Below the pieces are notes generated by a model. The model was not told the DNA's origin. It did no database searches and saw only the letters and a program-made list of their open reading frames with translations. This document shows positions 46,264 through 56,002 of a DNA stretch of 64,000 bases, piece after piece. Position 1 is the stretch's first letter. The number at the start of each line of letters is the position of its first letter. This stretch comes from Maritalea mobilis (GTDB taxonomy: Bacteria > Pseudomonadota > Alphaproteobacteria > Rhodobacterales > Rhodobacteraceae). The stretch is taken from assembly GCF_019800885.1 (NCBI RefSeq), contig NZ_JAHVKE010000002.1, positions 248,001 to 312,000 on the forward strand, read 5' to 3'. The position numbers and the translations under genes are program-made.

Positions 46264-47651
46264 CAGCCCTCCAACCGGTAGGCGTCGATGGCAAGGTCGC
46301 GGGCCAGAAGACGCGCGATGTGCGCGGAATCGGCGGGGCGCAGAAGGCCGCGCTCCTCTTGGTCGGCAAGGTGCAGGGCAACGCCCCGCCGCCACAGGTC
46401 GTGACGCGCCGGGATCGACAGGAAAGCGCGGGTGTCATCGTTGAACCCGGCAAGGTTCAGATAACCTGCCGTTTCCACCACCTGGTCGAAATAGCGGCGG
46501 ATGCCGTTCAGGCTGTCGTGGAACCACCACGGCGGACCAAGGCGCAAGGACGGCCAATGCCCCACCATTGGCGCGAGTTGGCGCGCATAGCTGGCCTCGT
46601 CCAACGTGAAAAGGATCAGGCGGAGGCGCGGATCGTTTCCGACACGGGTCAACAGCGCATCGAGGCCCGTGACCCAATCGACGGGCGAGGGGATGTCCGC
46701 CCCCATGTCCGGGCCGAAGCGCTTCAGAAGCAGGGTATTGGTTGAACGGGTGGAGCCGACATGAAGCTGCATCACCATGCCGTCTTCGGCCGACATTTGC
46801 GCCATCTCGGTCAGCATGTGGCCGTAGAACCGCGCGGCCTCGGTCGGGGTAAGGGTGCCACGCGGCGCCTTCGCGTAAAGCCCCTCGACGTCCTCCTCCG
46901 ACAGCCACCGGGTCATCAGGACCGGCACGTCATGATCCGTGGCGGTCGCTCCACGCGCACGAAACGCCTCGCGCCGGGCTGCGAGTGCGTTCAGGAAGCC
47001 GGTGAAACTGGTGGTGTCGATCCCGGTCATCTCGCCCAGTTTAATCAGGTTGGCGGCGTGCCCGGGCCTCGCCGGGTTCAGCAAATCGTCCGGGCGGAAG
47101 GTCGGTATGATCCGACCGGTCCACCCGGAGGCGGCAATCGCATCGTGATCGCCAAGGTCGGACAGGGCCGAGTCGGTCGTCGCCAGGCATTCGATCCCGA
47201 AGCTGTCGAACAGGGCCCGAGGCCGATTGGCCGGATCCTCAAGCCATCCCGCGATGTGATCGTGCACGGCATCCGCCGTTTCGGGCGACAGATCCACAGG
47301 CACCCCGATGACCGTGTAGAGGGTATGTTCCAGCCATCCGCGCGTCGGCGTGCCAAGGAATGCATCCCAATGCCGGGCAAAGCGCCGAAACACGGCACGG
47401 CTGTCGACACTCCCCGGTGGTGTACCGATGCCCAGGTCTTCCAAACGCTCCCCGAGAGAATAGAGCATCCGGAACAGGTAATGATCCGGGGTGACAAGCA
47501 GTGCGGCAGGATCGGGAAAGGCGCTGGCTTTCGCCCACCAGGACGGGTCGCAATGCCCATGGGGCGAGATGATCGGCAGGTCGGCAATGGCCTCGAAAAT
47601 CGCAGCCGCCCGGGATGGCAGCACAGGCAGGCGCGGCTGCGGGGCGTTCAT
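46263..47651 (-). CDS. uxaC: glucuronate isomerase
   Basis: This 462-residue metal-dependent isomerase of the amidohydrolase fold converts D-glucuronate to D-fructuronate (and galacturonate to tagaturonate). It has ISPHGHCDPSWW near the N terminus (metal His pair), HWDAFLGTP, MVMQLHVGSTRSTN and the Trp-rich PPWWFHDSLNG region, all typical of UxaC. It overlaps the GntR stop upstream by ATGA (47648-47651) and uxuB downstream by TGATG. Confidence 0.93.
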   Translation of the reverse strand: MNAPQPRLPVLPSRAAAIFEAIADLPIISPHGHCDPSWWAKASAFPDPAALLVTPDHYLFRMLYSLGERLEDLGIGTPPGSVDSRAVFRRFARHWDAFLGTPTRGWLEHTLYTVIGVPVDLSPETADAVHDHIAGWLEDPANRPRALFDSFGIECLATTDSALSDLGDHDAIAASGWTGRIIPTFRPDDLLNPARPGHAANLIKLGEMTGIDTTSFTGFLNALAARREAFRARGATATDHDVPVLMTRWLSEEDVEGLYAKAPRGTLTPTEAARFYGHMLTEMAQMSAEDGMVMQLHVGSTRSTNTLLLKRFGPDMGADIPSPVDWVTGLDALLTRVGNDPRLRLILFTLDEASYARQLAPMVGHWPSLRLGPPWWFHDSLNGIRRYFDQVVETAGYLNLAGFNDDTRAFLSIPARHDLWRRGVALHLADQEERGLLRPADSAHIARLLARDLAIDAYRLEG

Positions 47652-48364
47652 TCGAAATAGTCCCGATGCTCGGATTTCAGGGACTCCAGAACACCAAGAA
47701 CGCCGCGCAGATGGGGCGTCAGGATCCTTTGCGCGCGTCCCAGGTTGGCCTTTCGCAGCGCGTTGGCGATGCGGCCATGTTCGTCGGCCAGCTGGCGCAA
47801 ATGTTCGGTGTCGTTCAGGCGCAGGGCGCGCAGACGGTCGAGCGCGGTTTTCTCGCGCGAGACCAGTGTTTCGATCCTTGGCATGTTCGTGGCGGAGGCG
47901 ATGGTCGCATGAAAGGCGTCATCGGCGGCGTGGAACGCCTCGGCATCGCTGTTTTCGATTGCCTTGGCCTGCGCCGCCAAGGCCTCTGTCAGGCGCTGAT
48001 CGTGTTCGGGCGAAAGGCCGCTTTCGCAGATCAGGGTCACGGCTGCCATTTCAAGCGCTTCGCGAATGAACTGGGCGCTTCGAATGGCCGGCTCGGAAAA
48101 GCGCGTGACGAAATTTCCGCGCGAGGGAAAGGTCACGATCAGCCCTTCATCCCTGAGCCAAGTCATGGCTTCGCGGACGGGGGTTCGACTGGCGCCAAAG
48201 CGTTGACCGGCCTCGGCCTCGGATATGCGGGTTCCCGGGGGCAGCGACAGGGACAGGATCGCTTTGCGCAGGGCAGAATGGATCTGTTCAGCCGTGGGCT
48301 GGGTCAGATCGAGCGGCGGGAGGTCGATCTGCGACAGGGGCACGGGCTCGGAGGTGGCGGTCAT
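47648..48364 (-). CDS. GntR/FCD-family regulator (UxuR-like)
   Basis: This 238-residue protein from the ATG at 48364 has an N-terminal winged helix (GQRFGASRTPVREAM, the GntR hallmark) and a C-terminal all-helical FCD effector domain (REALEMAAVTLI; HAADDAFHATIASATNMP with the metal/ligand His). An in-frame ATG at 48427 would overlap the operator and is less likely. It is the first gene of the uxaC-uxuB operon, so it would control both this operon and the divergent one. Inducer is probably a hexuronate intermediate. Confidence 0.88.
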   Translation of the reverse strand: MTATSEPVPLSQIDLPPLDLTQPTAEQIHSALRKAILSLSLPPGTRISEAEAGQRFGASRTPVREAMTWLRDEGLIVTFPSRGNFVTRFSEPAIRSAQFIREALEMAAVTLICESGLSPEHDQRLTEALAAQAKAIENSDAEAFHAADDAFHATIASATNMPRIETLVSREKTALDRLRALRLNDTEHLRQLADEHGRIANALRKANLGRAQRILTPHLRGVLGVLESLKSEHRDYFE

Positions 48365-48396
48365 GGGCAGGCCCTTTACACATTGTAGATTCAAAT

Positions 48397-48408
48397 CCGG
48401 TATACTGG
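48397..48408. promoter_or_regulatory. putative GntR/UxuR-type operator
   Basis: CCGGTATACTGG is a 12-base palindrome with one mismatched pair, centred on GTATAC between the GntR gene and the divergent dehydrogenase operon. Its core GGTATAC equals that of the E. coli UxuR/ExuR operator (GGTATACC centre). A site here could repress both operons. Confidence 0.6.
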
Positions 48409-48479
48409 TGTGCGGGATCGTTGACAACGCTCTGACGCACAGTCAGTGTCCCGCAGGCAAGGCAGGAGGACGCGCCGCG

Positions 48480-49538
48480 ATGGCCAGCAAGGATGCCCCG
48501 CTTGGCGTGGGGATGATCGGAACCGGGATGGTGGCGCGTACCCACCTTCTTGCGATCCGTGATGCCACCCCTGCACTCTCCCTGTCCGGCCTGCTGGCCC
48601 GTCATTCCAAAAGCGCAGAGCGCTTTGCGGATATGGCCGAAACCGAACTCGGTCAGCGGCCAAAGGTTTATGCCGATATTGCCGAGCTTGCCACTGACCC
48701 GGATACCGATTTCGCCCTGATCCTGACACCGCCCAACGCCCGGATCGAGTTGATTGAACCGTTGGTTGCCGCGCGAAAGCCAATTCTTCTTGAGAAGCCG
48801 GTCGCGCGCACCCTGGCCGAGGCCATTGAGGTCGTTGAACTGTGCGAGGCAGCGGATGTGCCGCTCGGGATTGTCTTTCAGCACCGCATGCGCGCCGCCT
48901 CACGCAAAGCCGCAGCCCTGATTGCCACCGGTGAACTCGGGGCGCTTGGCCTTGCCGAAATCTCTGTGCCGTGGTGGCGGGATCAGTCCTACTATGACGA
49001 GCCCGGGCGCGGCACCTATGCCCGCGACGGCGGCGGTGTCCTGATCAGCCAGGCGATCCATACCATCGACCTGGCGCTGTCGCTGACCGGTCCGGTGACC
49101 GATGTCACGGCCATGTGCGCGACCTCGCGGTTCCACGCGATGGATGCCGAAGACGTGGCCATGGCCGGGTTGCGCTTCGCCGGGGGCGGGGTCGGCTGGC
49201 TGACCGCATCCACCGCGTCCTTCCCCGGCGGGTCCGAGTCGATCACGCTTCACTTCGAAGATGCAAGCCTTCGCCTTGCCGATGGTACCCTGTCGGTCAA
49301 TTGGCGCGACGGCAGGTCCGAGACGCATGGCGCTGTGGCAGGGACAGGCGGCGGGGCCGACCCGATGGCCTTCACCCATGACTGGCATCAATCGGTCCTC
49401 GAAGATTTCGCAGCAGCGCTACGCGAAGGACGGCCCCCTGCCATCACAGGGCGGGACGCGCTCGCCGCACATCGCCTGATCGACGCCATCACCCGGTCGT
49501 CCGCCGAGGGGCGGGTCATTTCCATCGAGGGATCATGA
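48480..49538 (+). CDS. Gfo/Idh/MocA-family oxidoreductase (first of three)
   Basis: This 352-residue NAD(P) dehydrogenase starts at 48480, supported by AGGAGG at 48465-48470. It has the Rossmann motif GMIGTGMVART, the EKP motif LLEKPVARTL with the catalytic Lys, and the His/Asp pair in SQAIHTIDLAL. It belongs to a large family acting on sugars, inositols and sugar acids; the substrate is not known. It is the first gene of a four-gene operon ending in uxuA and overlaps the second by ATGA (49535-49538). Confidence 0.85.
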   Translation: MASKDAPLGVGMIGTGMVARTHLLAIRDATPALSLSGLLARHSKSAERFADMAETELGQRPKVYADIAELATDPDTDFALILTPPNARIELIEPLVAARKPILLEKPVARTLAEAIEVVELCEAADVPLGIVFQHRMRAASRKAAALIATGELGALGLAEISVPWWRDQSYYDEPGRGTYARDGGGVLISQAIHTIDLALSLTGPVTDVTAMCATSRFHAMDAEDVAMAGLRFAGGGVGWLTASTASFPGGSESITLHFEDASLRLADGTLSVNWRDGRSETHGAVAGTGGGADPMAFTHDWHQSVLEDFAAALREGRPPAITGRDALAAHRLIDAITRSSAEGRVISIEGS

Positions 49539-50542
49539 GTATTCGTTTCGCCGGTATCGGCATCGATCACCGCCACATCTTTGGCATGGCCGCGAACCTC
49601 ATGGCTGAGGGAGCGGAGTTCGCGGGGTGGTGGACCGAGGGGCATCCGGGTACCTTGGACGGGTTCGTGAAGCGGTTTCCCGATGTGCCCCGGGTCGAAG
49701 ATTGGCGTCGGCTGCTCGACGATCCGGCCATCGACCTGATCCTGATCTCCTGCATCCCGCGTGACCGTGCCGAGTACGCCATCGCGGCGATGGAGGCGGG
49801 CAAGGACGTGATGGTCGACAAGCCCGGCTGTACGACACTCGACCAACTTGCCCGCATCCGCGAGGTGCAAGCGCGCACGGGCCGCATCTGGTCGGTCGAT
49901 TTCTCGGAACGGTTCGAGGTGCCGTCCGTCACCGCTGCCGCCGATCTGGTGGCCGAGGGCGCAATTGGTCGGGTTGTGCAAACCGTGGGGCTGGGTCCGC
50001 ACAGGCTCAACCGCGCGACACGGCCCGATTGGTTCTTCGACCGCGACGCCTATGGCGGCATCCTGACCGACATCGCCAGTCACCAGATCGACCAGTTCCT
50101 GTTCTTCACCGGCTCCGATAGCGCCGAGATCACGCATGCCGCGGTCGAGAATTACGCGAACACCTCGGACCCCGGGCTTCAGGATTTCGGCGAGATCGTT
50201 TTGCGCTCGAACCAGGGGCGTGGGTATATCCGGGTGGATTGGTATACCCCCGATGCCCTTCCGAACTGGGGGGACGGGCGGCTGACGATCCTTGGCGCCG
50301 ACGGCTATATCGAGCTGCGAAAATACGTCGATGTTGGCGGGCGCGAGGGCACGGACTCCCTCATTCTCGCCAACGGCGACCGCTGCGAAGTGATCGACGC
50401 GCGCGAGGCCGGTTTGCCCTACTTCCCGCGGCTGATCGCGGATGTGCAGGACAGGACTGAAACCGCGATGGCGCAGACCCATTGCTTCACGGTGATGGAG
50501 CTTGCCTTGCAGGCACAGGCCATGGCCGAGGGGCGGGCATGA
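49535..50542 (+). CDS. Gfo/Idh/MocA-family oxidoreductase (second of three)
   Basis: This 335-residue protein has a divergent N terminus: FAGIGIDHRHIFGMAAN has His where the Gly-rich loop normally continues, so cofactor binding may differ. The Lys motif is DKPG (MVDKPGCTTL) instead of EKP, and the pair in DIASHQIDQFLFF is kept. It overlaps both neighbours by ATGA. Among the three it is the most unlike a standard dehydrogenase; it may act on a phospho- or keto-sugar, or on a glycoside. Confidence 0.8.
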   Translation: MSIRFAGIGIDHRHIFGMAANLMAEGAEFAGWWTEGHPGTLDGFVKRFPDVPRVEDWRRLLDDPAIDLILISCIPRDRAEYAIAAMEAGKDVMVDKPGCTTLDQLARIREVQARTGRIWSVDFSERFEVPSVTAAADLVAEGAIGRVVQTVGLGPHRLNRATRPDWFFDRDAYGGILTDIASHQIDQFLFFTGSDSAEITHAAVENYANTSDPGLQDFGEIVLRSNQGRGYIRVDWYTPDALPNWGDGRLTILGADGYIELRKYVDVGGREGTDSLILANGDRCEVIDAREAGLPYFPRLIADVQDRTETAMAQTHCFTVMELALQAQAMAEGRA

Positions 50543-51603
50543 TCCGCGTTGCGATCATCGGGGCGGGGATTGGGGCCGAGCATTTGCAGGGTTATCGCGC
50601 CCTGCCTGACCTGTTTCGCGTTGCCACGCTGTGCGACCGTGATCTTGGCCGGGCCGATGCAGTCGCAGGGAACGATCCGGGTATCAACACAACGCCAGAC
50701 CTCGACGCCGTTCTTGCCGACCCCGAGATCGACCTCGTCGATGTCTGCCTGCCGCCGCATCTCCATGCCGAGGTGTCCATCGCCGCGCTGGCCGCAGGCA
50801 AGCACGTGGTGTGCGAAAAACCGATGACTCGCAACCTTGCCGAGGCCGATGGCCTCGCCCGCGCGATCGAGGCGTCGGGCAAGGTGTTTTCGCCCGTCTT
50901 CCAATACCGCTTTGGCCCGGCGACCGCCGCACTGGATGCCCTGGTCGCGGCGGGGCTTGCAGGCCCGCCGGTCATGGCGAGCGTCGAGACTCATTGGGAT
51001 CGCGACGCCGCCTATTACGCTGTGCCGTGGCGCGGCACATGGGCGGGAGAGTCCGGCGGTGCGGTTCTGGGGCATGCGATCCACGCGCATGACCTGCTTT
51101 GTCGATACTTCGGCCCGGTGGCCCGCGTGCAGGCGCATTGCGCAACCCGCGTGAACGAGATCGAGACCGAAGACTGCGCGGCGCTGGCCTTCGGGTTCGA
51201 GAACGGGGCGCTTGCGACCTCGTCCATCACATTGGGGGCGGCGGGTGATGAAACCCGCCTGCGCTTCGTCTTTCGCGACCTTACCGCCACCAGCGGAACC
51301 AGCCCCTATGCGCCTGCGGCGGACACATGGCGTTTCAAGGCGCGCGATCCGTCCCGGCAGGGCGAGGTTGATGCCATCGTGGCCAATGCCAAGGGTCATG
51401 TCGGTTTCGCCGGGTATTTCGAGGCCCTGGCCGCCGCGATTGCAGGCGATCCGTCGCGCTGTGTCAGCTTCGAGGATGGGCGCCGCTCCATAGAGTTGGT
51501 CAGCGCGATCTACGCAGCGGCCCGGTCCGGCAACACGGTTTCCCTTCCCCTGCATGCGCAAGACCCGATCCGCGCCGGGTGGCAGCCGGAGGTGGTGGCA
51601 TGA
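50539..51603 (+). CDS. Gfo/Idh/MocA-family oxidoreductase (third of three)
   Basis: This 354-residue protein starts at 50539 (MIRVAIIGAGIGAEHLQGY), with the canonical GxGxxG loop, VCEKPMTRNLAEA (EKP, catalytic Lys) and GHAIHAHDLLCRYFG. The start overlaps the stop of the second dehydrogenase by ATGA, and its stop overlaps uxuA by ATGA. Three paralogous dehydrogenases in one operon with uxuA suggest successive redox steps on one sugar. Confidence 0.85.
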   Translation: MIRVAIIGAGIGAEHLQGYRALPDLFRVATLCDRDLGRADAVAGNDPGINTTPDLDAVLADPEIDLVDVCLPPHLHAEVSIAALAAGKHVVCEKPMTRNLAEADGLARAIEASGKVFSPVFQYRFGPATAALDALVAAGLAGPPVMASVETHWDRDAAYYAVPWRGTWAGESGGAVLGHAIHAHDLLCRYFGPVARVQAHCATRVNEIETEDCAALAFGFENGALATSSITLGAAGDETRLRFVFRDLTATSGTSPYAPAADTWRFKARDPSRQGEVDAIVANAKGHVGFAGYFEALAAAIAGDPSRCVSFEDGRRSIELVSAIYAAARSGNTVSLPLHAQDPIRAGWQPEVVA

Positions 51604-52784
51604 GACAGACCTGGCGTTGGTTCGGCCCGCCCGATCCGATCACCCTGCCGCAGGTGCGCCAAACCGGCGCCGTGGGAATCGTCAGCGCCCTGCACCACTT
51701 GCCGCCCGGCATGGTTTGGCCCGTGGATGAGATCGCCGCGCGCAAGGCGATGGTCGAGGCCGAGGGGCTGACATGGGACGTGGTCGAAAGCCTGCCCGTT
51801 TCCGAAGCCATCAAGACGCGCGGGGCTGGGTCGGCCGAGCATATCGCCGCGTGGAAAGACAGCCTTGCCAACCTTGCGCAGGCGGGTGGCCCAAGGGTGA
51901 TCTGTTACAATTTCATGCCCATCCTCGACTGGACCCGGACCGATCTGCGCGCCCCGGTTCCGGGGGGCGGCACGGCGATGCGGTTCGACCTGATCGATTT
52001 CGCGGTGTTCGACATCCATATTCTTGGGCGAGAGGGGGCGGCCGCAGATTATGACGTCACCACGCGCACCCACGCCAAGGCCCGCGCCAAGGGGATGGAT
52101 CAGACCGGGCGCGAGGCGCTGGCGGCGAATATCACCGCGGGACTACCCGGGGCGAATGACAGTTGGACGCTGGACGAGGTGCGCGCGCTTCTTGCGACCT
52201 ATGACGGCATTGATGCCGAAACCCTGCGGGCCAACCTGATCGCTTTTCTCGAAGAGGTCGCGCCGGTTGCCGAGGGCCTCGGCCTGCGGCTTTGCTGCCA
52301 CCCCGACGATCCGCCATTTCCCCTGCTGGGGTTGCCGCGCGTCATGTCGGATCTTGCCGACTACCAAGCGGTTCTTCAGGCCGTGGACAGCCCCGCGAAT
52401 GGGGCCACTCTCTGCACCGGGTCGCTCGGTGTCAGGGCCGATTTCGACCCGGTCGCCTTTGTCGAGGCCCTGGGGGACCGCATCCACTTCGTCCACCTGC
52501 GCAACACCCGCCGCGAGCGGGACAGTGGCGCAATGCGGGTAAGTTTTTCCGAAGCGGCGCATCTTGATGGGGACACCGACATGGTTGCCACGATCCGCGC
52601 CTTGATGGCCGAGGAAGAGCGGCGGCGCGAGGCGGGGCGGGACGACCATGAGATCCCCATGCGCCCCGACCATGGGCATGACCTGCTGGATGACCTCGGC
52701 CGACAGGGCCAACCCGGCTACCCGTTGATCGGGCGCTTGCGCGGGTTGGCCGAGCTTCGGGGCGTCATGGCAGCGCTGCGCTAG
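51600..52784 (+). CDS. uxuA: mannonate dehydratase
   Basis: This 394-residue TIM-barrel metalloenzyme dehydrates D-mannonate to 2-keto-3-deoxy-D-gluconate. It has TWRWFGPPDPITL at the N terminus, CYNFMPILDWTRTDL, the metal-binding CCHPDDPP and later HFVHLRN and RPDHGHDLLDD, all typical UxuA features. It ends the plus-strand operon. With UxaC and UxuB it completes glucuronate to KDG; KDG kinase and aldolase are not in the window. Confidence 0.93.
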   Translation: MRQTWRWFGPPDPITLPQVRQTGAVGIVSALHHLPPGMVWPVDEIAARKAMVEAEGLTWDVVESLPVSEAIKTRGAGSAEHIAAWKDSLANLAQAGGPRVICYNFMPILDWTRTDLRAPVPGGGTAMRFDLIDFAVFDIHILGREGAAADYDVTTRTHAKARAKGMDQTGREALAANITAGLPGANDSWTLDEVRALLATYDGIDAETLRANLIAFLEEVAPVAEGLGLRLCCHPDDPPFPLLGLPRVMSDLADYQAVLQAVDSPANGATLCTGSLGVRADFDPVAFVEALGDRIHFVHLRNTRRERDSGAMRVSFSEAAHLDGDTDMVATIRALMAEEERRREAGRDDHEIPMRPDHGHDLLDDLGRQGQPGYPLIGRLRGLAELRGVMAALR

Positions 52785-52795
52785 CGCTGCCCCCT

Positions 52796-55700
52796 TCAGG
52801 TCTTGAGCACGCGGTAGATCGCCGGGATCACTAGCACGGTCAGCAGCGTCGAGGTCAACAAACCGAACAGCAGCGACAGCGCGAGCCCCTGGAAGATCGG
52901 GTCGCTCAGGATCACGATGGCCCCGAACATCGCGGCCAGGGCCGTCAACAGGATCGGCTTGAACCGGATCGCCCCGGCCTCCAGCAGGATATCGAGCTGC
53001 GTCTTGCCCTCGGTATCGGCGTTCCGGATGAAATCCACCAACAGGATCGAGTTGCGCACGATGATCCCGGCCAGCGCGATGAACCCGATCATCGAGGTCG
53101 CGCTGAACGGTGCGCCCCACAACCAGTGCCCCCCCATGATCCCCAGGAAGGTCAGGGGCACTGGCGTCAACACGACAAGCGGCAGGCGGAACGATCCGAA
53201 CTGGGCCACCACCAGCACGTAGATGGCCAAAAGTGCCACGCCGAACGCGGCGCCCATGTCGCGGAAGGTCACCCAGGTGACCTCCCACTCGCCGTCCCAA
53301 AGGACGGACGGATGGCTTTCATCCTCGGGCTGGCCGTTCAGCAGGATCTCGGGTTGGGGCAGGTCGCCCCAGTCGCGGCTGTCCAGCGCCTCGCCAACAG
53401 CGATGATGCCGTAAAGCGGCGCTTCGAACCGGCCTGCCAACTCGCCCATCACCATCTCGGCCGGGCGGCCGTTGCGGCGGTAGATCATCGGCGAGGCGCT
53501 TTCCTCGATCACCTCGACCACGTCGCCCAGTTCGACCACGCCGCGCGCCCCCGGCAGAAGGTTGGCGGGCACGGGCGTTGACAGGAAGGACTCGTCAAGC
53601 ACCCGGTCGCCCCGGTCCGGGCCGATCACGATGGGGAGCGGGTCACGGTCGAGGCCACGATGAGAATACCCCACCACCTGCGCGCCGTTCAGCGTCGCGA
53701 TGGTGTTCAGCACATCCGCTTCGGTCACGCCGTAGAATTCCAGGTCGTCCGGGGACAGCAGCAGGCGCATGCGCCGGGCGGGCGTGGCGAAGGTGTCGTC
53801 GATATCGACGATGAAATCGACGCTTTCGAAGGCGCCGCGCACCTCGCGCGCAACGGCGCGGCGTGTCTCCGTGTCGGGGCCGTAGACCTCGGCCAGAAGC
53901 GTCGCCATCACCGGTGGACCGGGGGGCGGCTCGACGGTGCGGATGCGCGTGCCCTCGGGCAAGTTCAGTGCGGCCAGCCGTTCCCGCAGGTCCAGCGCAA
54001 TGTCGTGGCTGGACCGTTCGCGTTCACCAAGGTTGATCTGGATATCGCCCATATGGGGCGATTGCCGCATGAAGTAGTGGCGCACGAGGCCGTTGAAGTT
54101 GAAGGGCGCGGCGGTGCCGGCATAGGTCTCGACCGAACGCACCTCGGGCAGGCCCATCGCGATCTCGGCGGCGGCCAGCGCGACGGTATCGGTGTCTTCC
54201 AGCGCGCTGCCCTCGGGCAGGTCGAAGACGACGGCCAGCTCATCCTTGTTGTCATAGGGTAGAAGCTTGACCGTCACATGCTGGGTGTAGAGCAGGCCGA
54301 GCGATCCGAAGGACAGCACGATCGTCAGCAAGAGAAACAGCGCCGCGCCGGGCCGTGACTTGAGGACCGGGCGCGCGACGGCGCGGAAGATGCGCCCTAG
54401 CGTGCCGCCATGGGCCCCGTCATGGCCATGCACCGGCGCCTTGCCCGAAATCTTGATCATCAGCCATGGCGTGACCATGACCGCGATGAAGAAGGACAGG
54501 ATCATCGCGGCGGAGGCGACGGCGGGGATCGGGCTCATGTAGGGGCCCATCAGGCCAGACACGAACAGCATCGGCAGAAGGGCGGCCACGACCGTCAGGG
54601 TCGCGACGATGGTCGGATTACCCACCTCGGCCACGCCGTCGATGGCGGCGCGGATGCGGCTGCGCCCATCCCCCATCGCCCAGTGCCGCGCGATGTTCTC
54701 GATCACCACGATGGCGTCATCGACCAGGATCCCGATGGAGAAAATCAGCGCAAACAGCGACACTCGGTTCAGTGTGTAGCCCATCGCCCAGGCTGCGAAG
54801 AGCGCCAGAAGGATTGTCACCGGGATGACGATGGCCACCACGATGCTTTCCCGCCAGCCGATGGTCAGCAGCGTCAGAACAACGATGGAGAGCGTGGCGA
54901 GGAACAGCTTCAGCAGCAGCTTGTCGGCCTTGTGCGCGGCGGTCTCACCGTAATCGCGGGTCACCTCGACCTGCACGCTATCGGGGATCAATGAGCCCTC
55001 CAGCGCCTCGACCCGGTGCAGGATTTCCTCGGCCACGGTCACGGCATTCGCCCCCGCCCGCTTGGCGAAGGCCAGCGTGACGGCGGGGCGACGTTCAAGC
55101 TCGCCGTCTTCGCCCCGGTTGATCTGGGTCACGCGATGGTCCGACATATCCTCGACGAAGGAGATATCGGCCACGTCCCCGACATAGACAGGCCGCTCGT
55201 CCCGCGTGGTCAGCAACAGCCCCGCGATCTCGGTCGGCGAGACAAGGCTTTGGCCGGCCAGAAGGGTGATCTCGTCCCCCTCGCTATAGAGGGTGCCGGC
55301 ATTCATCATGCTGTTCGCACCGGCGACCTTCTGCGCCAGTTGTTGCAGGGTCACGCCGAACAGCGCCAGCCGCTCCGGGTCGGGTGTCACGCGGATCGCC
55401 TCGGACGCTTCGCCGACGATATAGCTGAGGCCGACATTCTCGATACGCTGGATTTCCCCGCGCAATTCTCGCGCGATATCCGACAGGGCGTTCGCGCCGA
55501 CCTCGCTGCCGTCCGCGGCGCTGAGCGTCAGGGTCACGATGGCCACATCGTCGATGCCGCGCCCGATGATCAGGGGTTCCGGAATGCCCACCGGGATGCG
55601 ATCCATGTTGGCGCGCACGCGTTCATGAACCCGCAAGATCGCCGCATCGGACGAGGTCCCGACAACGAAACGCGCCGTCAGCATCGTCTGGTAGTCATGC

Positions 55701-56002
55701 GTCTGCGAGTAGACATGCTCGACATCCGGGATTGCCCGCAGAATGCCTTCCAGCGGTTCGGTGACGAGGTTCACGACATCATCGGCCACCAGCCCCGGCG
55801 CCTGTACGATCACGTTGACCATGGGGACCGAGATCTGCGGCTCCTCCTCGCGCGGAACGGACAGGAGCGCGATCAGACCCATTGCAAGCGACGCCAGCAT
55901 CAGAAGTGGCGTCAGGGGCGACTGGATGAACGCACGGGTCAGCGCGCCGGCGATACCCAGCTTTGCGGGTTCGTATCCGTCCTCGGCCTCGGGCGTACTC
56001 AT
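52796..56002 (-). CDS. RND efflux transporter, inner-membrane subunit
   Basis: This 1068-residue proton-driven pump of the AcrB/MexB type has a first transmembrane helix near 28-50, a large periplasmic domain, a helix bundle near 350-550 with the proton-relay Asp pair in FSIGILVDDAIVVIENI, a second periplasmic domain and a last bundle (FGVALLAIYVLVV to the end). It has the periplasmic EEPQISVPMV opening typical of the heavy-metal/hydrophobe branch. Coupled to the membrane-fusion protein by ATGA (55999-56002). No TolC-like channel is in the window. Confidence 0.92.
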   Translation of the reverse strand: MSTPEAEDGYEPAKLGIAGALTRAFIQSPLTPLLMLASLAMGLIALLSVPREEEPQISVPMVNVIVQAPGLVADDVVNLVTEPLEGILRAIPDVEHVYSQTHDYQTMLTARFVVGTSSDAAILRVHERVRANMDRIPVGIPEPLIIGRGIDDVAIVTLTLSAADGSEVGANALSDIARELRGEIQRIENVGLSYIVGEASEAIRVTPDPERLALFGVTLQQLAQKVAGANSMMNAGTLYSEGDEITLLAGQSLVSPTEIAGLLLTTRDERPVYVGDVADISFVEDMSDHRVTQINRGEDGELERRPAVTLAFAKRAGANAVTVAEEILHRVEALEGSLIPDSVQVEVTRDYGETAAHKADKLLLKLFLATLSIVVLTLLTIGWRESIVVAIVIPVTILLALFAAWAMGYTLNRVSLFALIFSIGILVDDAIVVIENIARHWAMGDGRSRIRAAIDGVAEVGNPTIVATLTVVAALLPMLFVSGLMGPYMSPIPAVASAAMILSFFIAVMVTPWLMIKISGKAPVHGHDGAHGGTLGRIFRAVARPVLKSRPGAALFLLLTIVLSFGSLGLLYTQHVTVKLLPYDNKDELAVVFDLPEGSALEDTDTVALAAAEIAMGLPEVRSVETYAGTAAPFNFNGLVRHYFMRQSPHMGDIQINLGERERSSHDIALDLRERLAALNLPEGTRIRTVEPPPGPPVMATLLAEVYGPDTETRRAVAREVRGAFESVDFIVDIDDTFATPARRMRLLLSPDDLEFYGVTEADVLNTIATLNGAQVVGYSHRGLDRDPLPIVIGPDRGDRVLDESFLSTPVPANLLPGARGVVELGDVVEVIEESASPMIYRRNGRPAEMVMGELAGRFEAPLYGIIAVGEALDSRDWGDLPQPEILLNGQPEDESHPSVLWDGEWEVTWVTFRDMGAAFGVALLAIYVLVVAQFGSFRLPLVVLTPVPLTFLGIMGGHWLWGAPFSATSMIGFIALAGIIVRNSILLVDFIRNADTEGKTQLDILLEAGAIRFKPILLTALAAMFGAIVILSDPIFQGLALSLLFGLLTSTLLTVLVIPAIYRVLKT

